From: Variovorax sp. OV329 | Lineage (GTDB): Bacteria > Pseudomonadota > Gammaproteobacteria > Burkholderiales > Burkholderiaceae_C | Assembly: GCF_900114785.1 (NCBI RefSeq) | Contig: NZ_FOUG01000014.1 | Coordinates: 100,239-164,238 of the forward strand | Length of the DNA: 64,000 bases | Direction of reading: 5' to 3' | Part shown: in pieces, positions 8,767 through 17,826 of the stretch | Position numbering within the stretch: the first letter of the stretch is position 1 | How the letters are laid out: each line of letters opens with the position of its first letter | The notes under the pieces: generated by a model | The model's database searches: none | The model's input: the letters and a program-made list of their open reading frames with translations, nothing else | Told to the model about the DNA's origin: nothing | Made by a program: the position numbers and the translations under genes

Positions 8767-9504
8767 ATGGCCACCAAGAAAGCGCCACGCCGCACTGCGC
8801 AACGCATCCTTGAAGCCTCGCTGGACCTGTTCAACCGGTTCGGGGAACCGAACGTTCCCACCACCCTCATCGCGGCCGAGCTGGGCATCAGCCCCGGCAA
8901 CCTCTACTACCACTACCCGGCCAAGGACGAGCTGGTCAACCGGCTCTATGCCGACTACGAGCAGGAGCTCAAGCAACTGCTGGCCGCCGCCGGCAGCGTG
9001 CAGGACGTGGAAGACGCCTGGTTCTTCATGCACAGCCTGTTCGAGCTCATCTGGCGCTACCGCTTCCTGTACCGCGACCTGAACGATCTGCTGACCAAGA
9101 ACCGGTACATCGAGACACAACTGCAACAGGTCCTTGCCGAAAAGTCGCAGGCGCTCGACGCCATGGTCGAAGGCATGTGCGAAGCCGGCAGCCTGGCGAT
9201 CGATCCGCGCGAAGCCGAGCCGCTGGCGCAGAGCATGGTGGTCGTGCTGACCTACTGGCTCAGCTTCGAATACGTCCGCAACCCGCGCGAGGCGCTGGAG
9301 CCTGCCCATGCGCAAGGTGCGCTGCTGCGCGGCGCCTGGCACACCCTGCGCCTGCTGGCGCCCTACCTCGCACCCGACCAGCGGCAGCACCTGCTGGCCC
9401 TGAGCGACGCGTACAACATGGGCGGGGCGAGCGGCCGCGACGCGCAGGCGCCTTCGCCGGAGCCCGCAACATCCTCGTCACCCAAGGCGCTGGCGCCCAC
9501 CTGA
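8767..9504 (+). CDS. TetR/AcrR-family transcriptional regulator
   Basis: The protein has 245 residues. A TetR helix-turn-helix domain occupies about residues 8-60 (RILEASLDLFNRFG, then TTLIAAELGISPGNLYYHYPAKDEL). The remainder is the helical ligand-binding and dimerisation domain, with a low-complexity Ser/Pro/Ala tail after ~225. It is 136 bp downstream of the phasin gene and directly upstream of the repeat protein and acyl-CoA-binding protein, so control of storage-polymer or fatty acyl-CoA genes is a reasonable guess. The ligand and operator are unknown. It may also repress itself from the short gap upstream. Confidence 0.9.
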   Translation: MATKKAPRRTAQRILEASLDLFNRFGEPNVPTTLIAAELGISPGNLYYHYPAKDELVNRLYADYEQELKQLLAAAGSVQDVEDAWFFMHSLFELIWRYRFLYRDLNDLLTKNRYIETQLQQVLAEKSQALDAMVEGMCEAGSLAIDPREAEPLAQSMVVVLTYWLSFEYVRNPREALEPAHAQGALLRGAWHTLRLLAPYLAPDQRQHLLALSDAYNMGGASGRDAQAPSPEPATSSSPKALAPT

Positions 9505-9522
9505 TCGGAGACCACCGCGTAC

Positions 9523-10404
9523 ATGACCGACCCCAAGCCCGGCCCCCAATCGCTCTTCCAGTCATCCGCCAATGCGGGCGCCGCCGCTGCAGCCACCACC
9601 GCCGCGGCGGCAGTAGCAGTGCCAAGCGCGGTCTGGGCCCGAATGCGATGTACCGACCTGCCCCGCTTCGACGCCGCGTCGGTGCGGAGCCAATGGCGCC
9701 GCCTGCATGCCGGCCAGGGCGACTTCGATCCGCCGGCCGACGGCAATCTGCTCGAAGGCTGGGCGCTCTATCACGCGGGGGATTTCGAGCGCGCCGCCGC
9801 CATCGGTCTGCAGCACGGGGGCCGCGACGGCCTGGCCCTGGCCAACCGGGCCACCGCGATCTATGCCAACTACCTGGAGCCGCGCGAGTCCACCCGCCTG
9901 AACCTGTTCCGCCAGGTGGCGGAATGCGCCGCTGGCCAGGCGGAAAAGGAGCCGGACGACTGCCAGGCCCACTACTGGCACGCCTATGCCCTGGGCCGCT
10001 ACAGCCAGGGCGTGAACGTGGCCAAGGCCATGGCGCTGGGCCTGGGCGGCAAGGTCAAGGGCGCGCTGGAGCGCGTGGTCGAATTGCAACCCCTGCATGC
10101 CGACGCCCACCTGGCCCTGGGCGTGTTCCATGCGGAGGTGATCGACAAGGTGGGCCAACTGGTGGGCCGCATGACCTACGGCGTTCGATCGGAGATCGCC
10201 ATCGAGTGCTTCGAGCGCGGGCTGGCGTTGAACCCGAATTCGGCCAGCGGCCTCATGGAATACGCCCACGGCCTGCAGATGCTGCACGGCGAGTCGCACC
10301 ACGCGCAGGCCACGCGGCTGTTCGAGCAGGCCGCCGCCTGCACGCCGGCCGACGCGCGCGAGCGGCTGGACGTTGAGATGGCCAAAGCCAGCCTGGCCGA
10401 CTGA
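9523..10404 (+). CDS. TPR-like repeat protein of unknown function
   Basis: The protein has 293 residues. After an Ala-rich N-terminus (~18-37) it is built of helical, degenerate tetratricopeptide-like units. Examples are EGWALYHAGDFERAAAIGLQ, YWHAYALGRYSQGVNVAKAM, ERVVELQPLHADAHLALGVF and ECFERGLALNPNSASGLMEY. The last two have the classic TPR spacing. No catalytic motif is seen, and there is no convincing signal peptide. TPR proteins usually act as scaffolds. It starts 18 bp after the TetR stop and precedes the acyl-CoA-binding protein by 60 bp, probably in one transcription unit. I do not recognise a specific family member. Confidence 0.75.
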   Translation: MTDPKPGPQSLFQSSANAGAAAAATTAAAAVAVPSAVWARMRCTDLPRFDAASVRSQWRRLHAGQGDFDPPADGNLLEGWALYHAGDFERAAAIGLQHGGRDGLALANRATAIYANYLEPRESTRLNLFRQVAECAAGQAEKEPDDCQAHYWHAYALGRYSQGVNVAKAMALGLGGKVKGALERVVELQPLHADAHLALGVFHAEVIDKVGQLVGRMTYGVRSEIAIECFERGLALNPNSASGLMEYAHGLQMLHGESHHAQATRLFEQAAACTPADARERLDVEMAKASLAD

Positions 10405-10464
10405 AGGACAATCGGCGCCTTTCATTCATCCACCGACCCACACCTCCCGGAAAGAGAACGCGCC

Positions 10465-10722
10465 GTGTCCGACCTGCAGAGCCAATTCGAAGCCGCCGAA
10501 GCCAACTCCAAGCTGCTGAGCGAGAAGCCCGACAACCCCACCCTGCTGAAGATCTACGGCCTGTACAAGCAGGCCACGCTCGGCGACAACGCCGAGAAGA
10601 AGCCCAGCTTCAGCGACTTCGTGGCCCGCGCCAAGTGGGACGCCTGGACGGCCAACAAGGGCCAGAGCCAGGACGAGGCCAAGCAGGGCTACATCGACCT
10701 GATCGAGTCGCTTCGGGGCTGA
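10465..10722 (+). CDS. acyl-CoA-binding protein (ACBP)
   Basis: This 85-residue protein matches the small soluble acyl-CoA-binding family over its whole length. The motif LLKIYGLYKQATLGD, followed by FVARAKWDAWTANKG and the EAKQGYIDLIESL helix, gives the four-helix bundle. It keeps the conserved Tyr and Lys residues that hold the CoA moiety. It probably buffers or delivers long-chain acyl-CoA in the cytoplasm. Translation starts at GTG. It ends 4 bp before the convergent CoA-transferase gene. ACBP is common in eukaryotes and less common in bacteria; its position near phasin and acyl-CoA genes fits lipid or storage metabolism. Confidence 0.93.
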   Translation: MSDLQSQFEAAEANSKLLSEKPDNPTLLKIYGLYKQATLGDNAEKKPSFSDFVARAKWDAWTANKGQSQDEAKQGYIDLIESLRG

Positions 10723-10726
10723 CCGG

Positions 10727-11956
10727 TCAGCCCACGACGCCGCGCGCCCTCAGCGCGGCGATCTGTTCCTCGCTGATGCCCACCTCGCGCAGCACCGCCT
10801 CGCTGTCCTGCCCCAGCTTGGGCGCATCGCGCCGGTGGCTGGCGGGCGTGGCCGACATCTTGGGCACGAAGCCGGGCAGCAGCAGCCGGCTGCCATCGGG
10901 CCGCTCCACCTCCTGGAGCATGCCCCGCGCCGCGTAGTGCGGGTCGGCCGCGATGTCGGCCACGGTGTAGATACGGCCGGCCGGCACGTGCGCAGCCGCC
11001 AGGGCCTCCAGCACATCCGCCACGGTGCGGCTGGCGGTCCAGTGGCCGATGGCCGCATCGATCATCTCCACCTGCGCCACGCGGCCGGTGTTGTCTGCCA
11101 GTTGCGGGTCGGCCGCCAGGTCGGGCCGGCCGATGCAGTTCATCAAGCGCTTGAAGATGCTGTCGCCGTTGCCCGCCACCAGCGCATAGCCGTCGGCGCA
11201 GCGGTAGGCGTTGCTCGGCGCGATGCCCGGCAGCGCGCTGCCAGCCGCCGCGCGCACCGCACCGAAGGCGCTGTACTCGGGCAGCAGGCTTTCCATGCAG
11301 TTGAACACCGCCTCGTACAGCGCGACGTCGATCACTTGCCCGACACCCTTGGGCGCCTGCTCGCTCACCGTGGCGTGGCGATGGTGCAGCGCCATCAGGA
11401 TGCCGATGACCCCGTGCAGCGAGGCCAGCGTGTCGCCGATGGACACGCCCACCCGCACCGGCACCCTGCCCGGCTCGGCCGTGAGGTGCCGCAGGCCGCC
11501 CATGGCCTCGGCCACCACGCCGAAGCCTGGCCGGTCGCGGTAGGGGCCGCTTTGCCCATAGCCGCTGATGCGCAGCATGATCAGCCCCGGGTTGGCCGCC
11601 TGCAGCACCTCGGGGCCCAGGCCCCAGCCTTCCAGCGCGCCGGGGCGGAAGTTCTCGACGATCACGTCGGCCTCCAGGGCGAGGCGGCGCACGATCTCCT
11701 GCGCCTCGGGCTCTCGCAGGTCCAGCGCCAGCGAGCGCTTGTTGCGCGACTGCGCCTGCCACCACACCGAGGTGCCCTCGGCATCGAGCAGCCGCCACTT
11801 GCGCAGCGGGTCGCCGCTGCCCGGCGGCTCGATCTTGATCACTTCGGCGCCGAAGTCCGCCAACGTGCGGGCGGCAAAGGGGCCGGCGATGAGCTGGCCC
11901 ATCTCGATCACGCGCAGCCCCGCCAGCGGGCCGCTCCTGGCTTGCTTGTCGTCCAT
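10727..11956 (-). CDS. CaiB/BaiF family class III CoA transferase
   Basis: The protein has 409 residues, normal for the family. Recognisable segments are GLRVIEMGQLIAGPFAARTLADFGAEVIKIEPP at the N-terminus, ADVIVENFRPG, and GVSIGDTLASLHG. Asp175 in the last is the expected catalytic residue that forms the acyl-anhydride/CoA-thioester intermediate. These enzymes move CoA between carboxylic acids through ordered ternary chemistry. The substrate cannot be told from sequence; carnitine, oxalate, mesaconate and racemase-type relatives share these motifs. It stands alone on the minus strand, convergent with the ACBP gene and 27 bp downstream of the lipoprotein aminopeptidase gene, so it may be the last gene of that operon. 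Confidence 0.9.
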   Translation of the reverse strand: MDDKQARSGPLAGLRVIEMGQLIAGPFAARTLADFGAEVIKIEPPGSGDPLRKWRLLDAEGTSVWWQAQSRNKRSLALDLREPEAQEIVRRLALEADVIVENFRPGALEGWGLGPEVLQAANPGLIMLRISGYGQSGPYRDRPGFGVVAEAMGGLRHLTAEPGRVPVRVGVSIGDTLASLHGVIGILMALHHRHATVSEQAPKGVGQVIDVALYEAVFNCMESLLPEYSAFGAVRAAAGSALPGIAPSNAYRCADGYALVAGNGDSIFKRLMNCIGRPDLAADPQLADNTGRVAQVEMIDAAIGHWTASRTVADVLEALAAAHVPAGRIYTVADIAADPHYAARGMLQEVERPDGSRLLLPGFVPKMSATPASHRRDAPKLGQDSEAVLREVGISEEQIAALRARGVVG

Positions 11957-11983
11957 CGGTTTTTCTTTTTTCGAGTGCCTGGT

Positions 11984-13147
11984 TCAGTCGCCAGTGTCGC
12001 CGGGCTTCTTCGCCTTGGGCGCATCAGCGGGCGCGCCGCCCTCGGCTCGCGGCAGCTCGCCGCCCAGCGCTTCGTCGCGCTCGGGCTTGGGCAACTGCGC
12101 CAGCTTCTTGACCTGCGCAAAGAAGCGCGGCCAAGGGTCGCCACCGGCGGCAGCCTGGGCGTTGAACAGGGCCTCGAACCCCGGCACCTGCGCGTCGTAG
12201 GCTGCCTGCGCGCCAAACATGGCGTTGTTGGCACGGGCCACCCAGGCGTCGTATGCGGCCTGGCGCGGGCCGCTCCAGCCGGCGCGCAGTTGCGCATAGC
12301 GCTCGCGGAACTCGGCCATCACCGCCTTTTTCTGCTGCTCCACCACCGGCCAATCCTGCGCCGCAGCCTCCGGCGAGCTGTACACCGCCTGCAGCTTGGC
12401 GCGCGTGTCCAGCGCCAGCGCGCGGAAACCGCGGCGCTGGGCATCGAAGCGCAGGTATTCGTCGCGCGCACCCGGCGGAGCCTGCGTGGCCAGCCAGCGC
12501 TCGCCGCCCAGCCGCTCCACCGCGGTGGCGAAGGATTCGTTGAAGGTGGTGTCGTCCGGCACGTACACCACCTGGTGCGCCAGTTCGTGGAAGAGCAGGC
12601 GCGCCAGCTCGCCCTCCGGGTAGCCGATGAAGGAGGACAGCAGCGGATCGCCGCCCGCCCAGTTCAGCCAGCCCAGCGTCGAATAGGCGGGCACCGGGTA
12701 CACCGACACCTCCAGGCCCTGGGCCTTCAGCCGCTCGGCCTCGGACTGGGCGTCGGCCAGCACGTAGTAGCCGCGGTAGCCCACGCAGCCGGCCACCGGG
12801 AAGCACCAGGTGTAGAGCTGCAGCGAATAGGGCGGCGCCGCCACCACGTTCCACAGCGCCGCCGGGCGCTTGAGGTCGGCATACGCGGTGTAGCTCTTGT
12901 TGTCGGGCAGGCCCAGTTCGCTGCTCGCATAGTTGCGGATGCGCTGGGCCAGCAGCAGCCGGTCCTTCAGGGGCTGCGAGGTCTGCGGATCATCCAGCCA
13001 CTCGGGCACCGGCTTGGCGGCGCGCATCAGGTCCACGTGGCCGGTCGCGGCCTGCCAGTAGTAGCCGAGGTTGCTGCAGCCGGTGCAGCCCACCAGGACG
13101 GCGGCCAGCGCCGCCACGGCAAGCAGGCGTGGCCAGCCCCGGCTCAT
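11984..13147 (-). CDS. Lipoprotein zinc aminopeptidase (DUF2265 family)
   Basis: The 387-residue protein begins with a lipoprotein signal peptide whose lipobox LVGC places the lipidated Cys at residue 21. It is therefore expected in the envelope, facing the periplasm. The gluzincin motif HELAH is at 187-191, and Glu204 in NESFA is the probable third zinc ligand. This arrangement is characteristic of the putative aminopeptidase family once called DUF2265. A Tyr/Trp-rich segment (about 105-165) precedes the active site. The start at 13147 gives the signal peptide and overlaps the stop of the molybdopterin enzyme by 4 bases. Substrate is unknown. The translational coupling to a redox enzyme is unexpected. 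Confidence 0.88.
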   Translation of the reverse strand: MSRGWPRLLAVAALAAVLVGCTGCSNLGYYWQAATGHVDLMRAAKPVPEWLDDPQTSQPLKDRLLLAQRIRNYASSELGLPDNKSYTAYADLKRPAALWNVVAAPPYSLQLYTWCFPVAGCVGYRGYYVLADAQSEAERLKAQGLEVSVYPVPAYSTLGWLNWAGGDPLLSSFIGYPEGELARLLFHELAHQVVYVPDDTTFNESFATAVERLGGERWLATQAPPGARDEYLRFDAQRRGFRALALDTRAKLQAVYSSPEAAAQDWPVVEQQKKAVMAEFRERYAQLRAGWSGPRQAAYDAWVARANNAMFGAQAAYDAQVPGFEALFNAQAAAGGDPWPRFFAQVKKLAQLPKPERDEALGGELPRAEGGAPADAPKAKKPGDTGD

Positions 13148-15234
13148 GCGCGGCCTTCGCCCGCCCCTTCCGCCACCGCCTCCACCTGCACAAGGCAGTC
13201 GTAGAAGGTGGGGCCGCGGCCGATGTCGGTCAGACGCTGGCTGGTGAGCTGGTTGACGTTGCTGCCGTCCAGCCCCAGCTTGCGCCACCAGATGCCCAGG
13301 CCATTGACCACGCCCGGGCGCGCCCGGCGCGAGACCTCGACGCGGCAGCGATGCTCACCGCGCTCGTTGAAGACGCGCACCACCTGGCCGCTGAGGATGC
13401 CGCGCACTGCTGCGTCCTCCTCGTGGATCTCCAGCAGCGGCTCGCCCTCGATGTCGCGCAGGCTGGTCACGTTCACGAAGCTGGAGTTCAGGAAGTTGCG
13501 CGCTGGCGGCGAGATCATCGCCAGCGGGTAGGCCACCGAGCTGCCGGCCGGCTCGTGGTTGGGCACGTGGTCGGGCAGGCCGTCCTGCCCCATGGCCGCC
13601 AGGCGCTGGCTGTAGAACTCGCACTTGCCCGAGGGCGTGGGGAAGTTGCCTTGCGCAAAGGGCGCGTCGGGCAGGTTCAGGCGGGTGAAGCCGTTCGCGC
13701 GAAGGTCTTCGTAGTCGATGCTGCCGGCCTGGAAGGCGTCGGCCACCAGGGTCTCGTCATTGTCCGAGAAGCAGGGCTCGGTGAAGCCCATGCGCCGCGC
13801 CAGCTCGCGGAAGACCCAGGTGTTGCTGCGCGCCAGGCTGCGCGGGGCAATTGCGGGCGTGTTGAGCATCACGTCGGTGTGGCCGTAGCTGTAGTGGATG
13901 TCCCAGTGCTCCAGCTGCGTGGTGGCCGGCAGCAGGTAGTCGGCGTAGTCGGCGGTGTCGGTCTGGAACTGCTCCAGCACCACGGTGAACAGGTCCTCGC
14001 GCGCAAAGCCCTGCACCACCTTGCCCGAATCCGGCGCCACCGCCACCGGGTTGCTGTTGTAGACCACCACCGCCTTGATGGGGTTGGCGGTGTCCAGCAG
14101 CGCGTCGCCGATGGTGACCATGTTGATGGTGCGCGGCGTGCGGCCGGCCAGCAGGTCGGGCCGCTGCAGGGCTGCGCGGTCCACCGGATACAGGCCGGAC
14201 GTGCTCAGCAGCACGCCGCCCGCCCGGTGCCGCCAGGCACCGGTGAGCGCCGGCAGGCAGGCCACCGCCCGCGCCGCGTTCCCGCCGCCGTGCACCCGCT
14301 GCATGCCGTAGTTCAGGCGGATGGCGGCCGGCTTGGTGGTGCCGTATGCACGGGCCAACTCGACGATCTGCGACTCCGGAATGCCGCACACTTGCGCCGC
14401 GCGCGAGGGCGGCCACTGCATGGCGCGCTCGCGCAGCTGCTCCCAGCCCACCGTCTGCTGCGCGATGTAGTCGTGGTCCAGCCAGTCGTGCACGATCAGC
14501 TCGTGCATCAGCGCCAGGGCCAGGGCCGCATCGGTGCCCGGCAGCAGGGCCACGTGCTCGTCGCACTTGTCGGCCGTCTCGGTTTTTCGGGGGTCGATGC
14601 ACACCAGCCGGGCGCCCGCGCGCTTGGCCGCCTGGGCGTGGCGCCAGAAGTGCAGGTTGCTCGCGATCGAGTTGCTGCCCCAGATCAGGATCAACTTCGC
14701 TTCGCCGAAGAATTCGACCCGCATCCCCACTTTTCCGCCCAAAGTAAAACCGAAGGCCTCACCCCCGGCAGTGGAGCAGATGGTGCGGTCCAGCAGGGAG
14801 GCCCCGAGCTTGTGGAAAAAGCGACGGTCCATCGATTCGCCCTGCACCAAACCCATGGTCCCCGCGTAGCTGTACGGCACAATCGTTTCAGGATTGATAC
14901 AAGCCAGGGCCTTCAAGCGCGCAGCGATGTCGTCCAGTGCCTCGTCCCAGCTCACCGGCTCGAATTGGCCGCTGCCCTTGGGACCGCTGCGCCGCATGGG
15001 CTGCAGCAGCCGGCCGGCATGGTTGTTGCGCTCGATGTAGCGCGAAACCTTGGTGCACAGCACGCCTGCGGTGTGCGGGTGCTCCGGATTTCCCTGCAAC
15101 TTGATGGCGACACCGTCCTTCACGGTGGTGACCAGGGCGCAGGTGTCGGGACAGTCGTGCGGGCAGGCGCCGCGCACCGTGCGGACGTCGTCGGAGGGCG
15201 TCGTCGTCGCGGGTGAGGCCACAGCGGTATCCAT
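13144..15234 (-). CDS. Molybdopterin-dependent oxidoreductase with [4Fe-4S] centre
   Basis: This 696-residue enzyme belongs to the DMSO-reductase superfamily. Its N-terminal iron-sulfur ligands are Cys24, Cys28, Cys32 (CPHDCPDTC) and Cys60. A long bis-MGD-binding region follows, with LILIWGSNSIASN, CIDPRKTETAD, LLPGTDAALALALMHEL and NPIKAVVVYNSNPVA. The C-terminal molydop-binding domain (about 575-690) includes FLNSSFVNV and GRGPTFYDCLV. It lacks a Tat signal, so it is probably cytoplasmic. The ICSTAGGEAF segment contains a candidate molybdenum ligand. Substrate is not assignable; members are often annotated as formate-dehydrogenase- or BisC-like. Divergent from it, 54 bp away, is a solute-binding protein gene. 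Confidence 0.9.
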   Translation of the reverse strand: MDTAVASPATTTPSDDVRTVRGACPHDCPDTCALVTTVKDGVAIKLQGNPEHPHTAGVLCTKVSRYIERNNHAGRLLQPMRRSGPKGSGQFEPVSWDEALDDIAARLKALACINPETIVPYSYAGTMGLVQGESMDRRFFHKLGASLLDRTICSTAGGEAFGFTLGGKVGMRVEFFGEAKLILIWGSNSIASNLHFWRHAQAAKRAGARLVCIDPRKTETADKCDEHVALLPGTDAALALALMHELIVHDWLDHDYIAQQTVGWEQLRERAMQWPPSRAAQVCGIPESQIVELARAYGTTKPAAIRLNYGMQRVHGGGNAARAVACLPALTGAWRHRAGGVLLSTSGLYPVDRAALQRPDLLAGRTPRTINMVTIGDALLDTANPIKAVVVYNSNPVAVAPDSGKVVQGFAREDLFTVVLEQFQTDTADYADYLLPATTQLEHWDIHYSYGHTDVMLNTPAIAPRSLARSNTWVFRELARRMGFTEPCFSDNDETLVADAFQAGSIDYEDLRANGFTRLNLPDAPFAQGNFPTPSGKCEFYSQRLAAMGQDGLPDHVPNHEPAGSSVAYPLAMISPPARNFLNSSFVNVTSLRDIEGEPLLEIHEEDAAVRGILSGQVVRVFNERGEHRCRVEVSRRARPGVVNGLGIWWRKLGLDGSNVNQLTSQRLTDIGRGPTFYDCLVQVEAVAEGAGEGRA

Positions 15235-15288
15235 GGGGTGTTTTTTTGTTCGGGTCGTGCGCCGGGGAGGCGCAAAGGGGTTTTTACG

Positions 15289-16416
15289 ATGACGCTGAGT
15301 CGCAGGCAATTTTCCATCGCGGCGGGCGCCGCTGCACTGGGAGGGTTTCAGGGCGTGGTGAGCGCGCAGGACGGCCCGGTCGTGCTGGGCCAGTCCGCGC
15401 CCTTCACCGGGCCAGCCGGCCAGCTGGGCATCCAGTTCTACCAGGGGGCCAAGCTGATGTTCGACCAGAACAACGCCCAGCCGGGCGCGCGCAAGGTCGA
15501 GATCAAGTTCCTGGACGACGGCTACGAGCCCGACCGCTGCGCGGCCAACACGAAGAAGCTGATCGACGAGGACGTGTTCGCGCTGTTCGGCTACATCGGC
15601 ACGCCCACCAGCCTTGCCGCGCTGCCGCTGGCGGTGAAGGACAAGGTGCCCTTCATCGCACCCTTCACCGGCGCCATGTCGCTGCGAGAGCCCTTCCAGC
15701 GCAACGTGTTCCACCTGCGCGCCTCCTACAACGACGAGACGGCGCTGATCGTGCGGCAGCTCACCCACCTGGGCCTGTCCAAGATTGCCGTCTTCCACCA
15801 GAACGATGCCTATGGCAAGGCGGGCCTGGACGGCGTGACGCTGGCATTGGCCCAGCAGAATCTCAAGCCGGCGGCGCAGGCCACCGTGGAGCGCAATTCG
15901 GTGGACGTGGCCTCGGCGGTGAAGTCGCTGGTGGCCGCGCGGCCGGATGCGGTGGTGCAGATCGGGGCGTACAAGGCCTGCGCCGCCTTCATCCGCGAGG
16001 CGCGCAAGGCGGGCTACGGCGGCACCTTCTACAACGTGTCTTTCGTGGGCACGCAGGCGCTGGCCGACGAGTTGGGCAAGGAAGGCGCTGGCGTGGTGGT
16101 GTCGCAGGTGGTGCCCTCGCCCTACAACTCGGCCAACGGCATCACGCGCGAGTTCGCCGAGGCAGTGCGCAAGGCCGGCGCCGGCAACATCAACTATTCG
16201 AGCCTGGAAGGCTACCTAGCGGCCAAGCTGGTGGTGGAAGGCCTGCGGCGCGCGCCCGGCCGCGGCGCCTCGCGCGACGGGCTGGTCGCGGGGCTGGAAG
16301 GCATCGAGCGCCAGCAGTTCGGCGGCTTCGACGTGTCCTTCTCCTCGAAGAACCATGTGGCCTCGAAATTCGTGGAGCTGTCGATGATCACGGGGGACGG
16401 CCGCGTAAGGGTATGA
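15289..16416 (+). CDS. Branched-chain amino acid-type ABC substrate-binding protein
   Basis: The 375-residue protein belongs to the type I periplasmic binding family (LivK/Peripla_BP_6). It begins with a twin-arginine-like signal (LSRRQF at 4-9, then a hydrophobic stretch ending VVSAQ). Family segments include VLGQSAPFTGPAGQLG, AALPLAVKDKVPFIAPFTGAMSLREP and IAVFHQNDAYGKAGLDGV. The start at 15289 was chosen for the signal peptide and an AAGGGG ribosome-binding site; an upstream in-frame ATG at 15238 lacks both. No permease or ATPase gene is adjacent, so it is an orphan that may feed a Liv-type transporter elsewhere. The ligand is likely an amino acid, amide or aromatic acid. It borders the foreign-looking segment. 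Confidence 0.92.
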   Translation: MTLSRRQFSIAAGAAALGGFQGVVSAQDGPVVLGQSAPFTGPAGQLGIQFYQGAKLMFDQNNAQPGARKVEIKFLDDGYEPDRCAANTKKLIDEDVFALFGYIGTPTSLAALPLAVKDKVPFIAPFTGAMSLREPFQRNVFHLRASYNDETALIVRQLTHLGLSKIAVFHQNDAYGKAGLDGVTLALAQQNLKPAAQATVERNSVDVASAVKSLVAARPDAVVQIGAYKACAAFIREARKAGYGGTFYNVSFVGTQALADELGKEGAGVVVSQVVPSPYNSANGITREFAEAVRKAGAGNINYSSLEGYLAAKLVVEGLRRAPGRGASRDGLVAGLEGIERQQFGGFDVSFSSKNHVASKFVELSMITGDGRVRV

Positions 16417-16430
16417 GCCTCCACAGCACT

Positions 16431-16446
16431 GTGGCCTCACGGCCAC
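16431..16446 (+). terminator. Hairpin after the binding-protein gene
   Basis: A perfect 6-bp stem (GTGGCC/GGCCAC) with a TCAC loop lies 14 bp after the stop codon. There is no T-run, so termination is possible but not strongly supported. Confidence 0.35.
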
Positions 16447-17244
16447 GTTGACGCTAAAAGAGGCTATGCGGGATCAAACCCGGTCGAAATGTGCCGCCCA
16501 CCCAGACGGGTCGCATGAGCCGTGGGTGCGCCGAGTTACAACGTCGCGCCTCGAGCGGCGCCAGCGTTACAACAGGCGAGGGGACCTGCCCTGAGCCAAG
16601 CTGCGGTTCGGCGGCCTACAATTTAGGTCGGCTGTGGACCGCGTTGACAATAGGCGCATCGAAGGCCAACCAAGGCGCCGGCAAAGTACAGCCATCGGGG
16701 CGATGTCCCCGAGCCATCCTTGCTGACTACAAGCTAGTCGCGCTACCAGCCGGGACTATCGCACGCGTTTCGCGCACGAGCCGTCCGAGCGGCATCGAGC
16801 GTCAGGACCTCGCGCTGGGCTTAACTGCTAGGCACCTACATCTAGTCCATCCGCTCGTCTCACACGATCAGGTGAAAACCGTCCGCCGCGATGCCTTGAC
16901 ACTGGCACGCCTCGCGGGCGGAAGATCGGAAGATCAACGCAGGCGCGCGCCCGAAACTGCGGGTGACGCGCTGCTCGATGCGGTGTGAACGCGCCAGCGG
17001 TGCGCGAGCAACGCAACGCGCATTGAGTAAAAGCAATGCATTTGCCCATCACAGTATTGTGTGCGAGTGCAGAAGCGGCCGGACGCAGCGGTACGCTCGC
17101 GCGCTTGTGCTCAGCTTGCAATTCCGGCTCGGCGTGCAGCGATCGCATTCGAAAGATTTGCACGCCGTCACTAACTTGCGGCGCACATCTTGCTGGATTC
17201 CGCGGCGCGACGCCATGGAAAGTTGGTCGCCGGAAAGGTGACGG

Positions 17245-17297
17245 CCGCAATCACAGGCGGCGCGCGATGGAAGCTTGCCGCCGCAATTACGCTGGGG
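17245..17297 (+). repeat. Two degenerate direct repeats, CCGCAATYAC type
   Basis: CCGCAATCACAGGCGGC (17245-17261) and CCGCAATTACGCTGGGG (17281-17297) lie 36 bp apart. The surrounding sequence is built of similar blocks such as ATGGAAAGTTGGTCGCCGG. Multiple spaced terminal repeats of this kind are a habit of IS21-family ends, but no transposase is visible, so this is a suggestion only. Confidence 0.35.
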
Positions 17298-17809
17298 AAA
17301 TGGACTCTGAATTTCCACAGCAGATCCAGATTTATGTTCTTCTCCGCCAACAGCCCCTTATTGGAGCCGGTTAAATGTATAGGCTGTTGGTAACTGGCCA
17401 CTTACATCAGCGTAGTTCATCGTTTCTCGGGCCCTGCGGCGACTCCCTGTTTTCCGTGCATCAACGGACCTCCCTGCAAAGCGGGCGCCAGAAGATTACC
17501 CGCAGCGCCTGCAGATTCCAGGCATTCGGTTCAGACTAAATTTCCTTACGTATGCCATTCGTCTACTGATACGCAAGCCAGAATTGGCGTCTCTTAGACG
17601 CGTATGACTGACGCCCGACGTAGATGGCACAGTAACGAGCCCCGACGTCGCATGAGACGAACTTTTCGCACGTAACCTCCGTCATCACTCTGAATAAAAA
17701 TAACAGATAAGTGCCGAGTTGCTTGCACCTAAGCTCTTATCCTTAGTGTCAAAGAACGATGGCAGTCAGGCTCAAATGATTTGGAGAACCGGGCCTCATC
17801 GAAATGCGT

Positions 17810-17826
17810 GCCGCCTGTAATTGCAG
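17810..17826 (-). repeat. Inverted copy of the CCGCAATYAC repeat
   Basis: The reverse complement of this site, CTGCAATTACAGGCGGC, matches the copy at 17245-17261 except for two bases. The opposite orientation, about 550 bp away, would fit the two ends of a small decayed element. Confidence 0.35.

Noticed and set aside
7934..8788. Upstream in-frame extension of rfbB across the phasin gene
   Set aside because: It is antisense to a clear phasin gene. The dehydratase fold starts at the MILVTGG at 7933, and a promoter lies in between.
10835..13204. Long plus-strand open frame opposite the CoA transferase and aminopeptidase genes
   Set aside because: It is rich in His, Arg and Ala with no domain, typical of an antisense frame of a GC-rich gene. 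The minus-strand products have clear motifs.
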